From Methylibium sp. NZG (GTDB lineage Bacteria; Pseudomonadota; Gammaproteobacteria; Burkholderiales; Burkholderiaceae_C): 59,406 nucleotides of DNA. The stretch lies in contig LGRD01000017.1 of NCBI GenBank assembly GCA_001263235.1, forward strand, positions 1 through 59,406. Reading direction: 5' to 3'. Numbering within the stretch: position 1 is the stretch's first letter; each line of letters opens with the position of its first letter. Shown piece by piece: positions 25,949 through 34,319 of the stretch. The notes under the pieces are model-generated. The model was not told the origin of the DNA. It searched no databases and was given only the letters and a program-made list of their open reading frames with translations. The position numbers were made by a program, and so were the translations under genes.

Positions 25949-27045
25949 TGGGCACCATGACCACGAGCTACGACATTGCAGTACTGCCGGGCGACGGCAT
26001 CGGCGTCGAGGTGACCGACGCTGCACTGGCCTTGCTGCGTGCGCTGGAGCCGCGCATGGGCCGAAAACTGGTGTGCACGCTGCACCCGGCCGGCGCGCAG
26101 CACTTCGTGGACACCGGCCACGCGCTGCCCGACAGCACGCTGGCCGCGTGCCGCCAGGCAGACGCCATTCTGTTCGGCGCGATGGGGTTGCCGCATGTGC
26201 GCGGCGCCGACGGCACCGAGGTGATTCCGCAGCTCGACATCCGCTTTGCGCTCGACCTGTACGCCGGCGTCCGCCCGATCCGTACCTGGCCGGGGCTGCC
26301 GGTCCCGCTGTCGAACCCGCGCGCCGCCGACATCGACCTGGTGCTGGTGCGCGAAAGCACCGAGGGCCTGTTCTACGCCCGCGGCCGGGGCCGCATCGAA
26401 GGCGAAGGCGACGCTGCTTGTGCCTTCGACACGATGAAGATCACCCAGCGCGGCACATCGCGCGTGTGCGACTTCGCGTTTCAGCTTGCACGCCAGCGCA
26501 AGGCGCAGGGCCGGCGCGGCCACGTGACCAACGTCGACAAGGCCAACGTCTTCATGTCGATGGCGTTCTGGCGCCGCGTGTTCGAAGAACGCGCCCGCGC
26601 CTTCCCCGAGATCACCACCGAACACGCCTACGTCGACGCGATGGCGTTGAACCTGGTGATGCGCCCGTGGCAGTACGACGTGCTGGTCACCGAGAACATG
26701 TTCGGCGACATCCTGTCCGACCTGATCGCCGCGCTGGTGGGCGGCATGGGCATGGCGCCGTCGGCCGACATCGGCGATGCGCATGCCCTTTTCCAGCCGG
26801 CGCACGGCACCGCGCCCGACATTGCCGGCAAAGGCATTGCCAACCCGAGCGCCATGCTGCTGTCGGTGGCGATGATGCTCGACTGGCTTGCGGTGCGGCA
26901 TGCCGATGCAGCCCTGGCCGACGGCGCGCGCGCCATCGAGCGGGCGCTGCAGGAGGCCTTTGCTGCTGGCGCGGTGCGCCCTTACGACTTCGGCGGCAAA
27001 AGCGGCACGGCAGACATCGTGGCGGCAGTGGTGGAGCGGCTATGA
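25948..27045 (+). CDS. Isocitrate/isopropylmalate dehydrogenase-family (tartrate/malate DH-like) enzyme
   Basis: This 365-aa NAD(P)- and metal-dependent beta-decarboxylating dehydrogenase has PGDGIGVEV at the N terminus and VRESTEGLFYARG. Other family segments are TNVDKANVFMSMAFWR, the metal site YDVLVTENMFGDILSDLIAAL, and the adenine-binding region PAHGTAPDIAGKGIANP. The context is not leucine biosynthesis, so a D-malate, tartrate or other 2-hydroxy/3-hydroxy acid substrate is more likely. The start ATG shares one base with the preceding stop; ATG at 25957 is an alternative. Confidence 0.85.
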   Translation: MGTMTTSYDIAVLPGDGIGVEVTDAALALLRALEPRMGRKLVCTLHPAGAQHFVDTGHALPDSTLAACRQADAILFGAMGLPHVRGADGTEVIPQLDIRFALDLYAGVRPIRTWPGLPVPLSNPRAADIDLVLVRESTEGLFYARGRGRIEGEGDAACAFDTMKITQRGTSRVCDFAFQLARQRKAQGRRGHVTNVDKANVFMSMAFWRRVFEERARAFPEITTEHAYVDAMALNLVMRPWQYDVLVTENMFGDILSDLIAALVGGMGMAPSADIGDAHALFQPAHGTAPDIAGKGIANPSAMLLSVAMMLDWLAVRHADAALADGARAIERALQEAFAAGAVRPYDFGGKSGTADIVAAVVERL

Positions 27046-28115
27046 ACCCGCCGCAGGTCAGCAACCGCGATCGCATCGCCGTGGTGGGCGCGGGCTACTT
27101 TGCGGCCCACCACCTGGAGGCCTGGCGCGCGTGCGGGGCCGAGGTGGTGGGGCTGTGCGACATCGACCTGCAGCGCGGCGAGTCGCTGGCCGCACGTTTC
27201 GGCATCCTGAACACAAGCACCGACGCGGCGCAGATGTTCGACGACGTGCGCCCGGCGCTGGTGGACGTCGCCCTGCCGCCGGCTGCTCAACGCGATGTGG
27301 TGATGGCCGCGCTGGAACGCCGCATCCCGACGATCTGCCAAAAGCCGTTCGGCCGCGACTGGGCTGAAGCGACCGCGATGACTGAGGCCGCCACGCGCCT
27401 GCGCACGCCCCTGGTGGTGCACGAGAACTTCCGCTTCACGCCGTGGTTCCGCGAATGCCGCAGGCTCATCGACGCCGGTCACTTCGGCCGGCTGCACGGC
27501 GCGAGTTTTCGGTTGAGGCCAGGCGACGGCCAAGGCCCTGACGCCTACTTGAACCGCCAGCCCTACTTCCAGACCATGCCGCAATTGCTGGTGCGCGAAA
27601 CGGCCGTGCACTTCATCGACACCTTTCGCTACCTGCTCGGTGAGGTGCGCGCGGTGACCGCCCGGCTGCGCCGGCTGAACCCGGTGATTGCCGGTGAAGA
27701 CGCCGCGCTGATCGTGTTCGACTTCGACGACGACCGCACCGCGCTGTTCGACGGCAACCGCCTGAACGACCACGCCGCGCACGACCCCCGCCGCACCATG
27801 GGCGAGATGTGGCTCGAGGGCGAAGCGGGCGTGTTGCGGCTGGACGGCGACGCCCGGCTGTGGTGGAAGGCGCACGGCCAGCCCGAGCAATTGCACACCT
27901 ACATCGGCGGCGACGCCGGCAGCGCCAAGGGCGCCTTCGGTGGCGCAGTCACGGCGCTGCAAGCCCATGTACTGGCCCATTTGCGGGCGGGTACCGCACT
28001 GGAGAACGCTGCAGCCGACTACTTGAGCAACCTGCGTGTGCAAGCCGCCATTTACCACTCGCACGCCAGCGGCGTTCGAGTGGTGATGGCTGATTTCGAC
28101 CCTTCCGGGCCCTAG
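27042..28115 (+). CDS. Gfo/Idh/MocA-family oxidoreductase
   Basis: This 357-aa NAD(P)-dependent oxidoreductase has a Rossmann N terminus (RIAVVGAGYFAAHHLEAW). The usual EKP motif appears as CQKPFGRDW. The C-terminal sheet domain includes HENFRFTPWFRE and ETAVHFIDTFRYLLGEV. These enzymes oxidise or isomerise sugars and inositols. It is translationally coupled to the dehydrogenase (ATGA). The TAG stop lies inside the left end of a fold-back element, so the native C terminus may have been replaced or trimmed by an insertion. Confidence 0.88.
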   Translation: MNPPQVSNRDRIAVVGAGYFAAHHLEAWRACGAEVVGLCDIDLQRGESLAARFGILNTSTDAAQMFDDVRPALVDVALPPAAQRDVVMAALERRIPTICQKPFGRDWAEATAMTEAATRLRTPLVVHENFRFTPWFRECRRLIDAGHFGRLHGASFRLRPGDGQGPDAYLNRQPYFQTMPQLLVRETAVHFIDTFRYLLGEVRAVTARLRRLNPVIAGEDAALIVFDFDDDRTALFDGNRLNDHAAHDPRRTMGEMWLEGEAGVLRLDGDARLWWKAHGQPEQLHTYIGGDAGSAKGAFGGAVTALQAHVLAHLRAGTALENAAADYLSNLRVQAAIYHSHASGVRVVMADFDPSGP

Positions 28116-28383
28116 GGCCTGTTCGCACTACGGAGAGGCACGCGTGACTCAGCAAACGGACGCCGGCAAGGCGCAAACCGCAGCCATAGCGGCTGCTATG
28201 GCGAGGATTTGCAACGCGGCCGGCGCCCGTTTGCTGAGATCACCCTGCGGGCCGGGGTGGCTCAAGGCGGTGGGCCGCGTTGCGCCGCTTGCCCGGGCGT
28301 CCAGCCCGGGCTGCGCGACGCGCCTTGCCCAGCGCCTCGAGCCGCCCCGGCGCGTGCCTCTCCGTAGTGCGAACAGGCCCTAG
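28112..28383. mobile_element. Fold-back / MITE-like element with 33-bp perfect terminal inverted repeats
   Basis: The ends (28112-28144 and 28351-28383) are perfect inverted copies beginning CTAGGGCCTGTTCGCACTA. If CTAG is a 4-bp target duplication, the element is 28116-28379 with 29-bp ends. Two large internal hairpins fill the inside. Hairpin 1 (28144-28243) has arms around TCAGCAAACGG / CCGTTTGCTGA and apex CCATAGC-ggct-GCTATGG. Hairpin 2 (about 28254-28348) has GTGGCTCAAGGCG paired with CGCCTCGAGCCGC and apex GCCCGGGC-gtcca-GCCCGGGC. It has no transposase gene. Terminal repeats plus CTAG are compatible with mobilisation by an IS5-family transposase; that is inference. Confidence 0.75.
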
Positions 28384-28461
28384 CGAGGACCCAAACGCAC
28401 GCGACGCAGCCGGTGCATCTGCGTCTGCCCATGACAACGCACCTGATCCTTGGAGAAACTC

Positions 28462-29469
28462 ATGTCCATTCGCTCCTCCTTCACCCTGGCCGCATTGGTC
28501 GCACTGGGCGCCGCTTCGAGCCTGGCCACACCCGTCGCTGCACAGACCGTGCTCAAGTTCAGCCATACCGACCAGCAGTCGGGCGCCCGCCAGGCCGCAG
28601 CGCAACTGTTTGCGCGCAAGGTCGAAGAGTTGACGCAAGGCCGCTACAAGGTCCAGGTGTTTTGCTGCAGCCAGCTCGGCAACGACCCGAAGAACATCGA
28701 GCAGCTGGCCCTGGGCGGCATCGATTTCACGGTGTCCAGCACCGGCTCGTACGCGCCGCACGTGCCCAGTCTGAACCTGACCATGATGCCGTTCCTGGTC
28801 GACAGCTACCAGCAGGGCTGGAAGCTGTACGACGAGTCGAAGTGGCTCAAGGAGCAGTTCGACAAGGCGCCCGCCAAGGGGTTTCGCTTCCTGGCGACCT
28901 GGGAGGCCGGCTTTCGCAGCATGACCACGCGCGAAGCGCTGAATTCGCCCGACGACGCGAAGGGCAAGAAGCTGCGCACCTTCCCGAACGAGATGATGCG
29001 TTGGACGCTGGAGGCCATGGGCTTCAACATCCAGATCATGCCGCTGCCGGAGGTGTACCTCGCCATTCAGCAGGGCGCGGTGAGCGGGCAAGAGAACCCG
29101 ATCGACACCATCTACTCGAACAAGTTCTACGAAGTGGCGCCCAACGTGACGTTGACTAACCACGTCTACAGCCCGATCCCGCTGGCCATCAGCGAGAAGA
29201 CCTGGGCCAAGCTCATGCCCGCCGACCAGAAGGCGATGACCGAGGCAGCGCAAGTGGCCGCCAGGTTCAGCCGCGACATGATTGCCGGCAACGACGCCAA
29301 CCAGCTCAAGGAGATGACCTCCAAGGGCGCCAAGATCAACGACAAGCCGAACGTGGCCGCCTTCCGCGCCGCCGTGCAGCCGGTGTACGGCAAGGCACGC
29401 GAGAAGTACGGCGCCGACGTGGACGCCTTCCTGAAGGACGCCCAGGCGGTGCGCACGGCGGTGAAGTGA
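28462..29469 (+). CDS. TRAP transporter solute-binding protein (DctP family)
   Basis: This 335-aa periplasmic receptor has a signal peptide ending TPVAA|Q. DctP motifs include VLKFSHTDQQSGARQAAAQLF, LGNDPKNIEQLALGGIDF and EVYLAIQQGAVSGQENPIDTI. The conserved Arg for the ligand carboxylate is probably in GKKLRTFPNEMM. The ATG at 28462 has GGAGA six bases upstream; an upstream in-frame ATG at 28450 was rejected. The ligand is presumably an organic or sugar acid used by the upstream enzymes. Confidence 0.92.
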   Translation: MSIRSSFTLAALVALGAASSLATPVAAQTVLKFSHTDQQSGARQAAAQLFARKVEELTQGRYKVQVFCCSQLGNDPKNIEQLALGGIDFTVSSTGSYAPHVPSLNLTMMPFLVDSYQQGWKLYDESKWLKEQFDKAPAKGFRFLATWEAGFRSMTTREALNSPDDAKGKKLRTFPNEMMRWTLEAMGFNIQIMPLPEVYLAIQQGAVSGQENPIDTIYSNKFYEVAPNVTLTNHVYSPIPLAISEKTWAKLMPADQKAMTEAAQVAARFSRDMIAGNDANQLKEMTSKGAKINDKPNVAAFRAAVQPVYGKAREKYGADVDAFLKDAQAVRTAVK

Positions 29470-29478
29470 TCGCGGCGC

Positions 29479-29515
29479 ACACGCACACGCACAGGCACAA
29501 GCGCCACACGCACAC
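29479..29515. repeat. CA-rich simple-sequence stretch in the TRAP operon
   Basis: Repeats of the type CACACGCACACGCACAGGCAC fill the 76-bp gap between the dctP- and dctQ-type genes. No ribosome site or hairpin is clear in it. Confidence 0.5.
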
Positions 29516-29545
29516 GCTCGCGCAAACGGACTCGGCACAACACCC

Positions 29546-30076
29546 ATGCCCCTGAACGCTCCCTTGCTTGCAGCCGTTGCCCCGGCACCGCTGCCCATTC
29601 GGCTGCTCGGCAGGCTCGTCGACTGGGCCGTCATTGCCATCGGCGCGGCCATGGCCTCGCTGGTGTTCTTCAACGTCAGCCTGCACTTGTTCAACAAGGA
29701 CCTGGCGTGGGTCACCGAGCTGGGCGAGCTGCTGATGGTGTGGGTCACCTTTCTGGGTGGCGCATGCGCCGCGCAGCGAGGGGTGCACATGAGCATCACC
29801 GAGTTCATCGACAAGCTCCCGCCGGCCCGTCGCCGCTGGGCCGACGCCGCGGTGCTGACCGCCTGCCTCTGGATACTGTTGATCCTGGTGCGCTACGGCT
29901 GGTCGCTCGTGAATTCGAACTGGGACAACCAGCTCACGGTGCTGGAGTGGCCGATGGCGGTGCAGTACATGGGCATGGCCGTGGGTTGCACCTTGATGGC
30001 GCTGTTCGTCGCCTTCGATCTGTGGCAGACGCTGGCCGGCGTGCCGCGCGAACGCCGCTACGCGGCGGAGGCTTGA
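29546..30076 (+). CDS. TRAP transporter small permease (DctQ family)
   Basis: This 176-aa membrane protein has four predicted helices, starting near LVDWAVIAIGAAMASLVFFNV. The family segment ELGELLMVWVTFLGGACAAQRGVHMSI is typical of DctQ. It pairs with the large permease three bases downstream. Confidence 0.92.
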   Translation: MPLNAPLLAAVAPAPLPIRLLGRLVDWAVIAIGAAMASLVFFNVSLHLFNKDLAWVTELGELLMVWVTFLGGACAAQRGVHMSITEFIDKLPPARRRWADAAVLTACLWILLILVRYGWSLVNSNWDNQLTVLEWPMAVQYMGMAVGCTLMALFVAFDLWQTLAGVPRERRYAAEA

Positions 30077-30079
30077 GCG

Positions 30080-31369
30080 ATGCTGGCCCTGGCGCTGTTC
30101 GGCGTGTTCTTCGTCATTGCACTGGCGGGCGTGCCGCTGCTGTTTGCGATTCTGATCACCACGGTCGGAACCATCTGGGCGGCGGGCCTCACGCACCCGC
30201 TCGAGACGATCTTCCTGACCTTCATCGGCGGCGTCGAGCCCTTCATCCTGCTCGCGGTGCCGCTGTTCATCTTTGCGGGCGAACTGCTGGCGCAAGGCGG
30301 TGTGGGCAAGCGCATCGTCGAATTCGCGCGGGTGCTGTTCGGTTGGCTGCCCGGCGGGCTGGGCGTGGTCACGGTGATCAGCTGCACGCTGTTCGGCGGC
30401 GTGTCGGGCTCGGCGATTGCCGATACCGCCGCGATCGGCTCGCTCGTCATCCCGGCGATGGTGGCGCGTGGCTACTCGCGTGGCTTTGCCGCCGCGCTGC
30501 TGGCCGTGGCCGGCACGATTGCGCTGCTGATGCCGCTGTCGATCCCGTTTCTCGTCTACGCCTTCATCAGCGGGGTGTCGATGCGCACCCTGTCGATGGC
30601 CGGGCTGGTGCCGGCGCTGATCTCGGCGCTGGCGCTCATCCTGGTGTGCATGTGGCACGGCTGGCGCACCGGCTGCGACAGCGGCGAGAGCCGCTCCACG
30701 CCCGCGCAGATTCGCGCCGCCACGCTGGCCGCGGGCCCGGCGCTGTTGATGCCCATCATCATCATCGGCGGCATCTGGAGCGGGCTGTTCACGCCCAGCG
30801 AGTCGGCCGCGGTGGCGGTGTTCTACGGGCTGGTGGTGTCGCTGTTCTATTACAAGGACCTGCACTGGAGCCGAATCCCGCAACTGCTGCTCAACGCCTT
30901 CATCACCAGCGCGACCGTGATGCTGGTGATCGGCGCCACCGGCGCCATGGCGTGGCTCATCACCGTCGAGCAGGTGGCGCAGCAGATGGCCGACTGGATT
31001 CAAGTCGTCGCCACGCAGCCCTGGATGTTCCTGTTGATGTTCAACGTGTGCCTGCTGCTGCTGGGCATCTTCATCGAGCCGCTGCCGGCGATGTTGCTCA
31101 GCGCGCCGCTGTTCTTGCCGCTGGCCAAGCACTTCGAGATGGACATGGTTCACATCGGCGTGGTGATGACGGCCAATCTCGCGATCGCGCTCTACACGCC
31201 ACCGGTGGGCGGCACGCTGTTCGTCGCTGCCAAACTCGCCAAGGCGGGCATCGGCGAGATCACCCACCACCTGTGGCCGCTGATGGCCGCCACCTTCACG
31301 GTGGTGCTGCTGGTGACCTACTGGCCGGCGCTGTCGCTGTGGCTGCCGCGCTTCATCCAGTCGCTCTGA
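30080..31369 (+). CDS. TRAP transporter large permease (DctM family)
   Basis: This 429-aa permease has about twelve membrane helices and provides the sodium-coupled transport path. Family motifs include GGVEPFILLAVPLFIFAGELL, FGGVSGSAIADTAAIGSLVIP and NLAIALYTPPVGGTLFVAA. It starts three bases after the small permease stop. The next gene follows after 20 bp, so it is likely in the same transcript. Confidence 0.95.
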   Translation: MLALALFGVFFVIALAGVPLLFAILITTVGTIWAAGLTHPLETIFLTFIGGVEPFILLAVPLFIFAGELLAQGGVGKRIVEFARVLFGWLPGGLGVVTVISCTLFGGVSGSAIADTAAIGSLVIPAMVARGYSRGFAAALLAVAGTIALLMPLSIPFLVYAFISGVSMRTLSMAGLVPALISALALILVCMWHGWRTGCDSGESRSTPAQIRAATLAAGPALLMPIIIIGGIWSGLFTPSESAAVAVFYGLVVSLFYYKDLHWSRIPQLLLNAFITSATVMLVIGATGAMAWLITVEQVAQQMADWIQVVATQPWMFLLMFNVCLLLLGIFIEPLPAMLLSAPLFLPLAKHFEMDMVHIGVVMTANLAIALYTPPVGGTLFVAAKLAKAGIGEITHHLWPLMAATFTVVLLVTYWPALSLWLPRFIQSL

Positions 31370-31389
31370 CCTGACCCGAGGCGCCCATC

Positions 31390-31683
31390 GTGCAAGCACT
31401 TGTCGTCGAGTTCCTGATCCACGCGCCGCACGTGTCGGCCTTCGAGGCGGCGATCATCGACAACGCCCGCGCCTCGCGCGAGCGCGAACCGGGGTGCCGC
31501 CAGTTCGACGTGTGCCGCGACCCGGCCGCGCCGCGCCGCTTCTTTTTGTACGAGCTTTACGACGACGAGCCCGCGGTGCAGGCGCACCTTCAGTCGGCTC
31601 ACTTCCTGCAGATGAATGCGCTGACCGCCGGGTGGGTCGAGAAGAAGACCGTCTGGCGCTACGTGCGCGTGGCGCCGGGCTGA
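31390..31683 (+). CDS. Small ABM-domain (antibiotic biosynthesis monooxygenase-like) protein
   Basis: This 97-aa ferredoxin-like fold protein starts with GTG. It shows the ABM pattern: NARASREREPGCRQFDVCRDPAAP, then FFLYELYDDEPAVQAHLQSAHF. Family members act as small cofactor-free monooxygenases on quinols, or as isomerases or degradation enzymes such as LsrG. Its place after a TRAP transporter suggests a role in the same acid-catabolic pathway, but the substrate is unknown. Confidence 0.8.
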   Translation: MQALVVEFLIHAPHVSAFEAAIIDNARASREREPGCRQFDVCRDPAAPRRFFLYELYDDEPAVQAHLQSAHFLQMNALTAGWVEKKTVWRYVRVAPG

Positions 31684-31764
31684 AGCGGGCGCGGGCCACC
31701 AGGCCCACCGGGCCAGCGCACCTGACGAACGCACCCGACGAACGCACCAACGCACGCCGGCCGA

Positions 31765-32238
31765 TCAGCCCGCGTCGCGTGGCGCGCGGCTCAGGTCGTT
31801 GTTGGCCGTCAGCAGCACGCGCAGCATGCGCATGAACTCCGCCCGCTCGGCCTTCGGCAGCGGCGCCAGCATGCGCGCCTGAGCGCGCTGCATGCCGGGG
31901 GTGACCTCGCTGAGCAAGGCCTCGCCCGCGTCGGTGAGCGTGAGCAGGCGCACGCGGCGGTCGCCGGCCGACGCGCTGCGCAGCAGCAGGCCGCGAGCCT
32001 CCAGCCGGTCGATCACACCGGCGATCGTCGAGGTGTCCAGGCCGATCGAACCCGCCAGCGTGCGCTGGTCGGTGCCCGGTGCATTCGCCACGGTCTGTAG
32101 CGCGGCGTACTGCACCGGCGTGACGCCGCTGGCCTCGGTCTCCTGCAGAAAGATCGCCACTGCAATTTGCTGCAACCGGCGAATGTGATGGCCGGGCAGG
32201 GACTCGAGATCGATGCGCGGCGCGCTGGGCTTGTTCAT
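31765..32238 (-). CDS. MarR-family transcriptional regulator
   Basis: This 157-aa winged-helix regulator contains VTPVQYAALQTVANAPGTDQRTLAGSIGLD, then DRLEARGLLLRSASAGDRRVRLLTLTDAGEALL, the beta wing of MarR proteins. It is divergent from the gentisate-pathway genes and probably represses them until an aromatic ligand binds. It converges on the ABM gene. Confidence 0.9.
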   Translation of the reverse strand: MNKPSAPRIDLESLPGHHIRRLQQIAVAIFLQETEASGVTPVQYAALQTVANAPGTDQRTLAGSIGLDTSTIAGVIDRLEARGLLLRSASAGDRRVRLLTLTDAGEALLSEVTPGMQRAQARMLAPLPKAERAEFMRMLRVLLTANNDLSRAPRDAG

Positions 32239-32304
32239 CGGGAGTTCAACGGGGCCATGACGGCATTCGGGGCGACGACGATTGCTTCTCGTTCGACAGC
32301 TTGT

Positions 32305-32332
32305 TTGACATCTGGAATTTTATCACTATACT
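32305..32332 (+). promoter_or_regulatory. Sigma-70 promoter of the gentisate operon
   Basis: TTGACA (32305-32310) and TATACT (32327-32332) are 16 bp apart, a near-consensus pair about 50 bases before the hydroxylase start. Confidence 0.8.
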
Positions 32333-32355
32333 TATCGTCAGTGTGCTTATGATAT
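32321..32355 (+). promoter_or_regulatory. Possible MarR operator over the gentisate promoter
   Basis: TATCA and TGATA ends (a weak inverted pair) and two CTTAT repeats 15 bp apart (32331, 32346) overlap the -10 box and start region. A repressor binding here would block the operon. This is inferred from position. Confidence 0.35.
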
Positions 32356-32382
32356 GAAACGACAAGGCGAGGAGCCGTTTGC

Positions 32383-33582
32383 ATGAACACAAGACGACCC
32401 AGGCTCCCGGTGCTGGTTGCCGGCGGTGGCATCGGCGGCATGGCGGCGGCGCTGGCGCTGGTGCGGCGCGGCTTTGCCGTCAAGGTGCTGGAGCAGGCGC
32501 CGCAGCTGGGCGAAATCGGCGCCGGCATCCAGCTCGGGCCGAACGGCTTTGCCGCGTTCGACGCGCTGGGCATCGGCGAGATCGCCCGAGCGCGTGCCGT
32601 CTACACCGACGAGATGGTGATGCACGACGCGCTCGACGAAACGCTGGTCGGCCGCATTGCCACCGGCGCGGCGTTCCGCCAGCGCTTCGGCAACCCGTAT
32701 GCAGTGATCCACCGGGCCGACGTGCACGGCTCGCTGCTCGAAGGGGCAGTGGCCACCGACCGCATCGAGGTGGCGACCGGCACGCCAGTGCAGCGCATCG
32801 AGCAGGACGCCAGCGGCGTGACGGTGTTCGATGCGCGCGGCGGCAGTCACCGCGGCGTGGCGCTGATCGGCGCCGACGGCGTGAAGTCGGCGGTGCGGCG
32901 CCAGTTCGTGGGCGACGAGGCGCGCGTGTCGGGCCACGTGGTCTACCGCGCCGTGGTGGAGAAGAAGGACTTCCCCACCGACCTGCAATGGAACGCCGCG
33001 AGCATCTGGGTGGGCCCGAACTGCCACCTGGTGCACTACCCGTTGCGCGGCGGCGAGCAATACAACGTGGTCGTCACCTTCCACAGCCGCAACGTCGAGG
33101 AGTGGAGCGTGCGCGAGGGCAGCCGTGAGGAAGTGCAGAGCTACTTCGAAGGCATTTGCCCGCGCGCGCGCAGGCTCATCGACCTGCCCAGGGACTGGAA
33201 GCGCTGGGCCACCGCAGACCGCGAGCCGATCGCGCAGTGGACTTTCGGCGCGGCGGCGCTGCTGGGCGACGCCGCGCACCCCACGCTGCAGTACCTGGCG
33301 CAAGGCGCGTGCATGGCGATGGAAGACGCGGTGACGCTGGGCGAGGCGTTGCGTGTGCACGACAATGATTTCGCCCAGGCGTTCGCGCTGTACCAGCGCT
33401 CGCGCGTGGCGCGCACCGCGCGCGTCGTGCTGTCGGCGCGCGAGATGGGGCGCATCTTCCACGCCAAGGGCGTCGAGCGGCTGGTGCGCAACGAATTGTG
33501 GAAGGGCCGCTCGCCCGAGCGCTTCTACGACGCGATGGAATGGTTGTACGGCTGGAAGGCCGAGAACTGCCTGGCCGCATGA
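32383..33582 (+). CDS. FAD-dependent monooxygenase, 3-hydroxybenzoate 6-hydroxylase-like
   Basis: This 399-aa aromatic hydroxylase has the FAD GxGxxG motif (VLVAGGGIGGMAAALALV), the DG motif (LIGADGVKSAVRRQF) and the GD motif (LLGDAAHPTLQYLAQGACMAMEDA). The next two genes are ring-cleavage and hydrolase genes of the gentisate pathway. It therefore most likely converts 3-hydroxybenzoate to gentisate with NADH and oxygen (NagX/XlnD/MhbM type). Salicylate 5-hydroxylase is excluded, because that enzyme is a multi-component Rieske system. Confidence 0.85.
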   Translation: MNTRRPRLPVLVAGGGIGGMAAALALVRRGFAVKVLEQAPQLGEIGAGIQLGPNGFAAFDALGIGEIARARAVYTDEMVMHDALDETLVGRIATGAAFRQRFGNPYAVIHRADVHGSLLEGAVATDRIEVATGTPVQRIEQDASGVTVFDARGGSHRGVALIGADGVKSAVRRQFVGDEARVSGHVVYRAVVEKKDFPTDLQWNAASIWVGPNCHLVHYPLRGGEQYNVVVTFHSRNVEEWSVREGSREEVQSYFEGICPRARRLIDLPRDWKRWATADREPIAQWTFGAAALLGDAAHPTLQYLAQGACMAMEDAVTLGEALRVHDNDFAQAFALYQRSRVARTARVVLSAREMGRIFHAKGVERLVRNELWKGRSPERFYDAMEWLYGWKAENCLAA

Positions 33583-33622
33583 GTGACTGAGTGACTGACT
33601 TGCCGACTCCTGGAGCATCCCG

Positions 33623-34318
33623 ATGAACTACGTCTTCGACCCCGAACCCCAAGTCGCCGTGCCCGTCGCCGACAGCGACGCCCACTTTCCGGTGCGCCGC
33701 ATTTATTGCGTGGGCCGCAACTACGCGGCGCATGCGCGCGAGATGGGCGCCGACGAGCGCGACCCGCCGTTTTTCTTCTGCAAGCCTGACAACACGATCG
33801 TGTTCTGCCCGCCAGGCAAAACAGTGGAAGTGCCGTATCCAGCGCAGACGAGCGACTACCAGCACGAGATCGAGCTGGTGGCGGCCATCGGCAAGGCCGG
33901 CCGCGACATCGCCGCAGTACGCGCACTCGACCATGTGTTCGGCTATGCCGTCGGCCTGGACATGACACGGCGCGACCTGCAAAGCCAGATGAAGAAGCAG
34001 GGCCGGCCGTGGGAGGTGGGCAAGGCCTTCGACCAGTCCGCACCGATCGGGCCGATCCATGCCGCATCGAAGATCGGCCACCCGAACAAGGGCGCGCTGT
34101 GGGTGCAGGTCGATGGCGCCGACCGCCAGCGCAGCGACCTCTCGCTGCTGATCTGGAACGTGGCCGAAACCATCGCCAACCTCTCGACGCTGTTCGAACT
34201 GCAGCCCGGCGACCTGATCTACACCGGCACGCCCGAAGGCGTGAACGCGGTGCAGCGCGGGCAGACGATGACCGGCGGCATCGACGGGTTGGGCGAAATC
34301 AAAGTCGCGGTGGTGTGA
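33623..34318 (+). CDS. FAA-hydrolase family, fumarylpyruvate/maleylpyruvate hydrolase-like
   Basis: This 231-aa metal-dependent C-C hydrolase has RRIYCVGRNYAAHAREMG at the start of the catalytic domain. The metal ligands fit DYQHEIELV and the later Asp in GYAVGLDMTRRDLQ. The end (GDLIYTGTPEGVNAVQRG) is family-typical. In gentisate operons this enzyme splits fumarylpyruvate to fumarate and pyruvate (NagK). It lies between the hydroxylase and the dioxygenase. Confidence 0.87.
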   Translation: MNYVFDPEPQVAVPVADSDAHFPVRRIYCVGRNYAAHAREMGADERDPPFFFCKPDNTIVFCPPGKTVEVPYPAQTSDYQHEIELVAAIGKAGRDIAAVRALDHVFGYAVGLDMTRRDLQSQMKKQGRPWEVGKAFDQSAPIGPIHAASKIGHPNKGALWVQVDGADRQRSDLSLLIWNVAETIANLSTLFELQPGDLIYTGTPEGVNAVQRGQTMTGGIDGLGEIKVAVV

Positions 34319-34319
34319 C

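Noticed and set aside
28144..28383. 79-codon frame inside the fold-back element
   Set aside because: Coding is incidental to the hairpin arms; there is no ribosome site and the frame ends in the terminal repeat.
29336..31399. 687-residue minus-strand frame opposite the TRAP permeases
   Set aside because: Arg/His/Gln-rich low-complexity shadow of clear DctQ/DctM genes.
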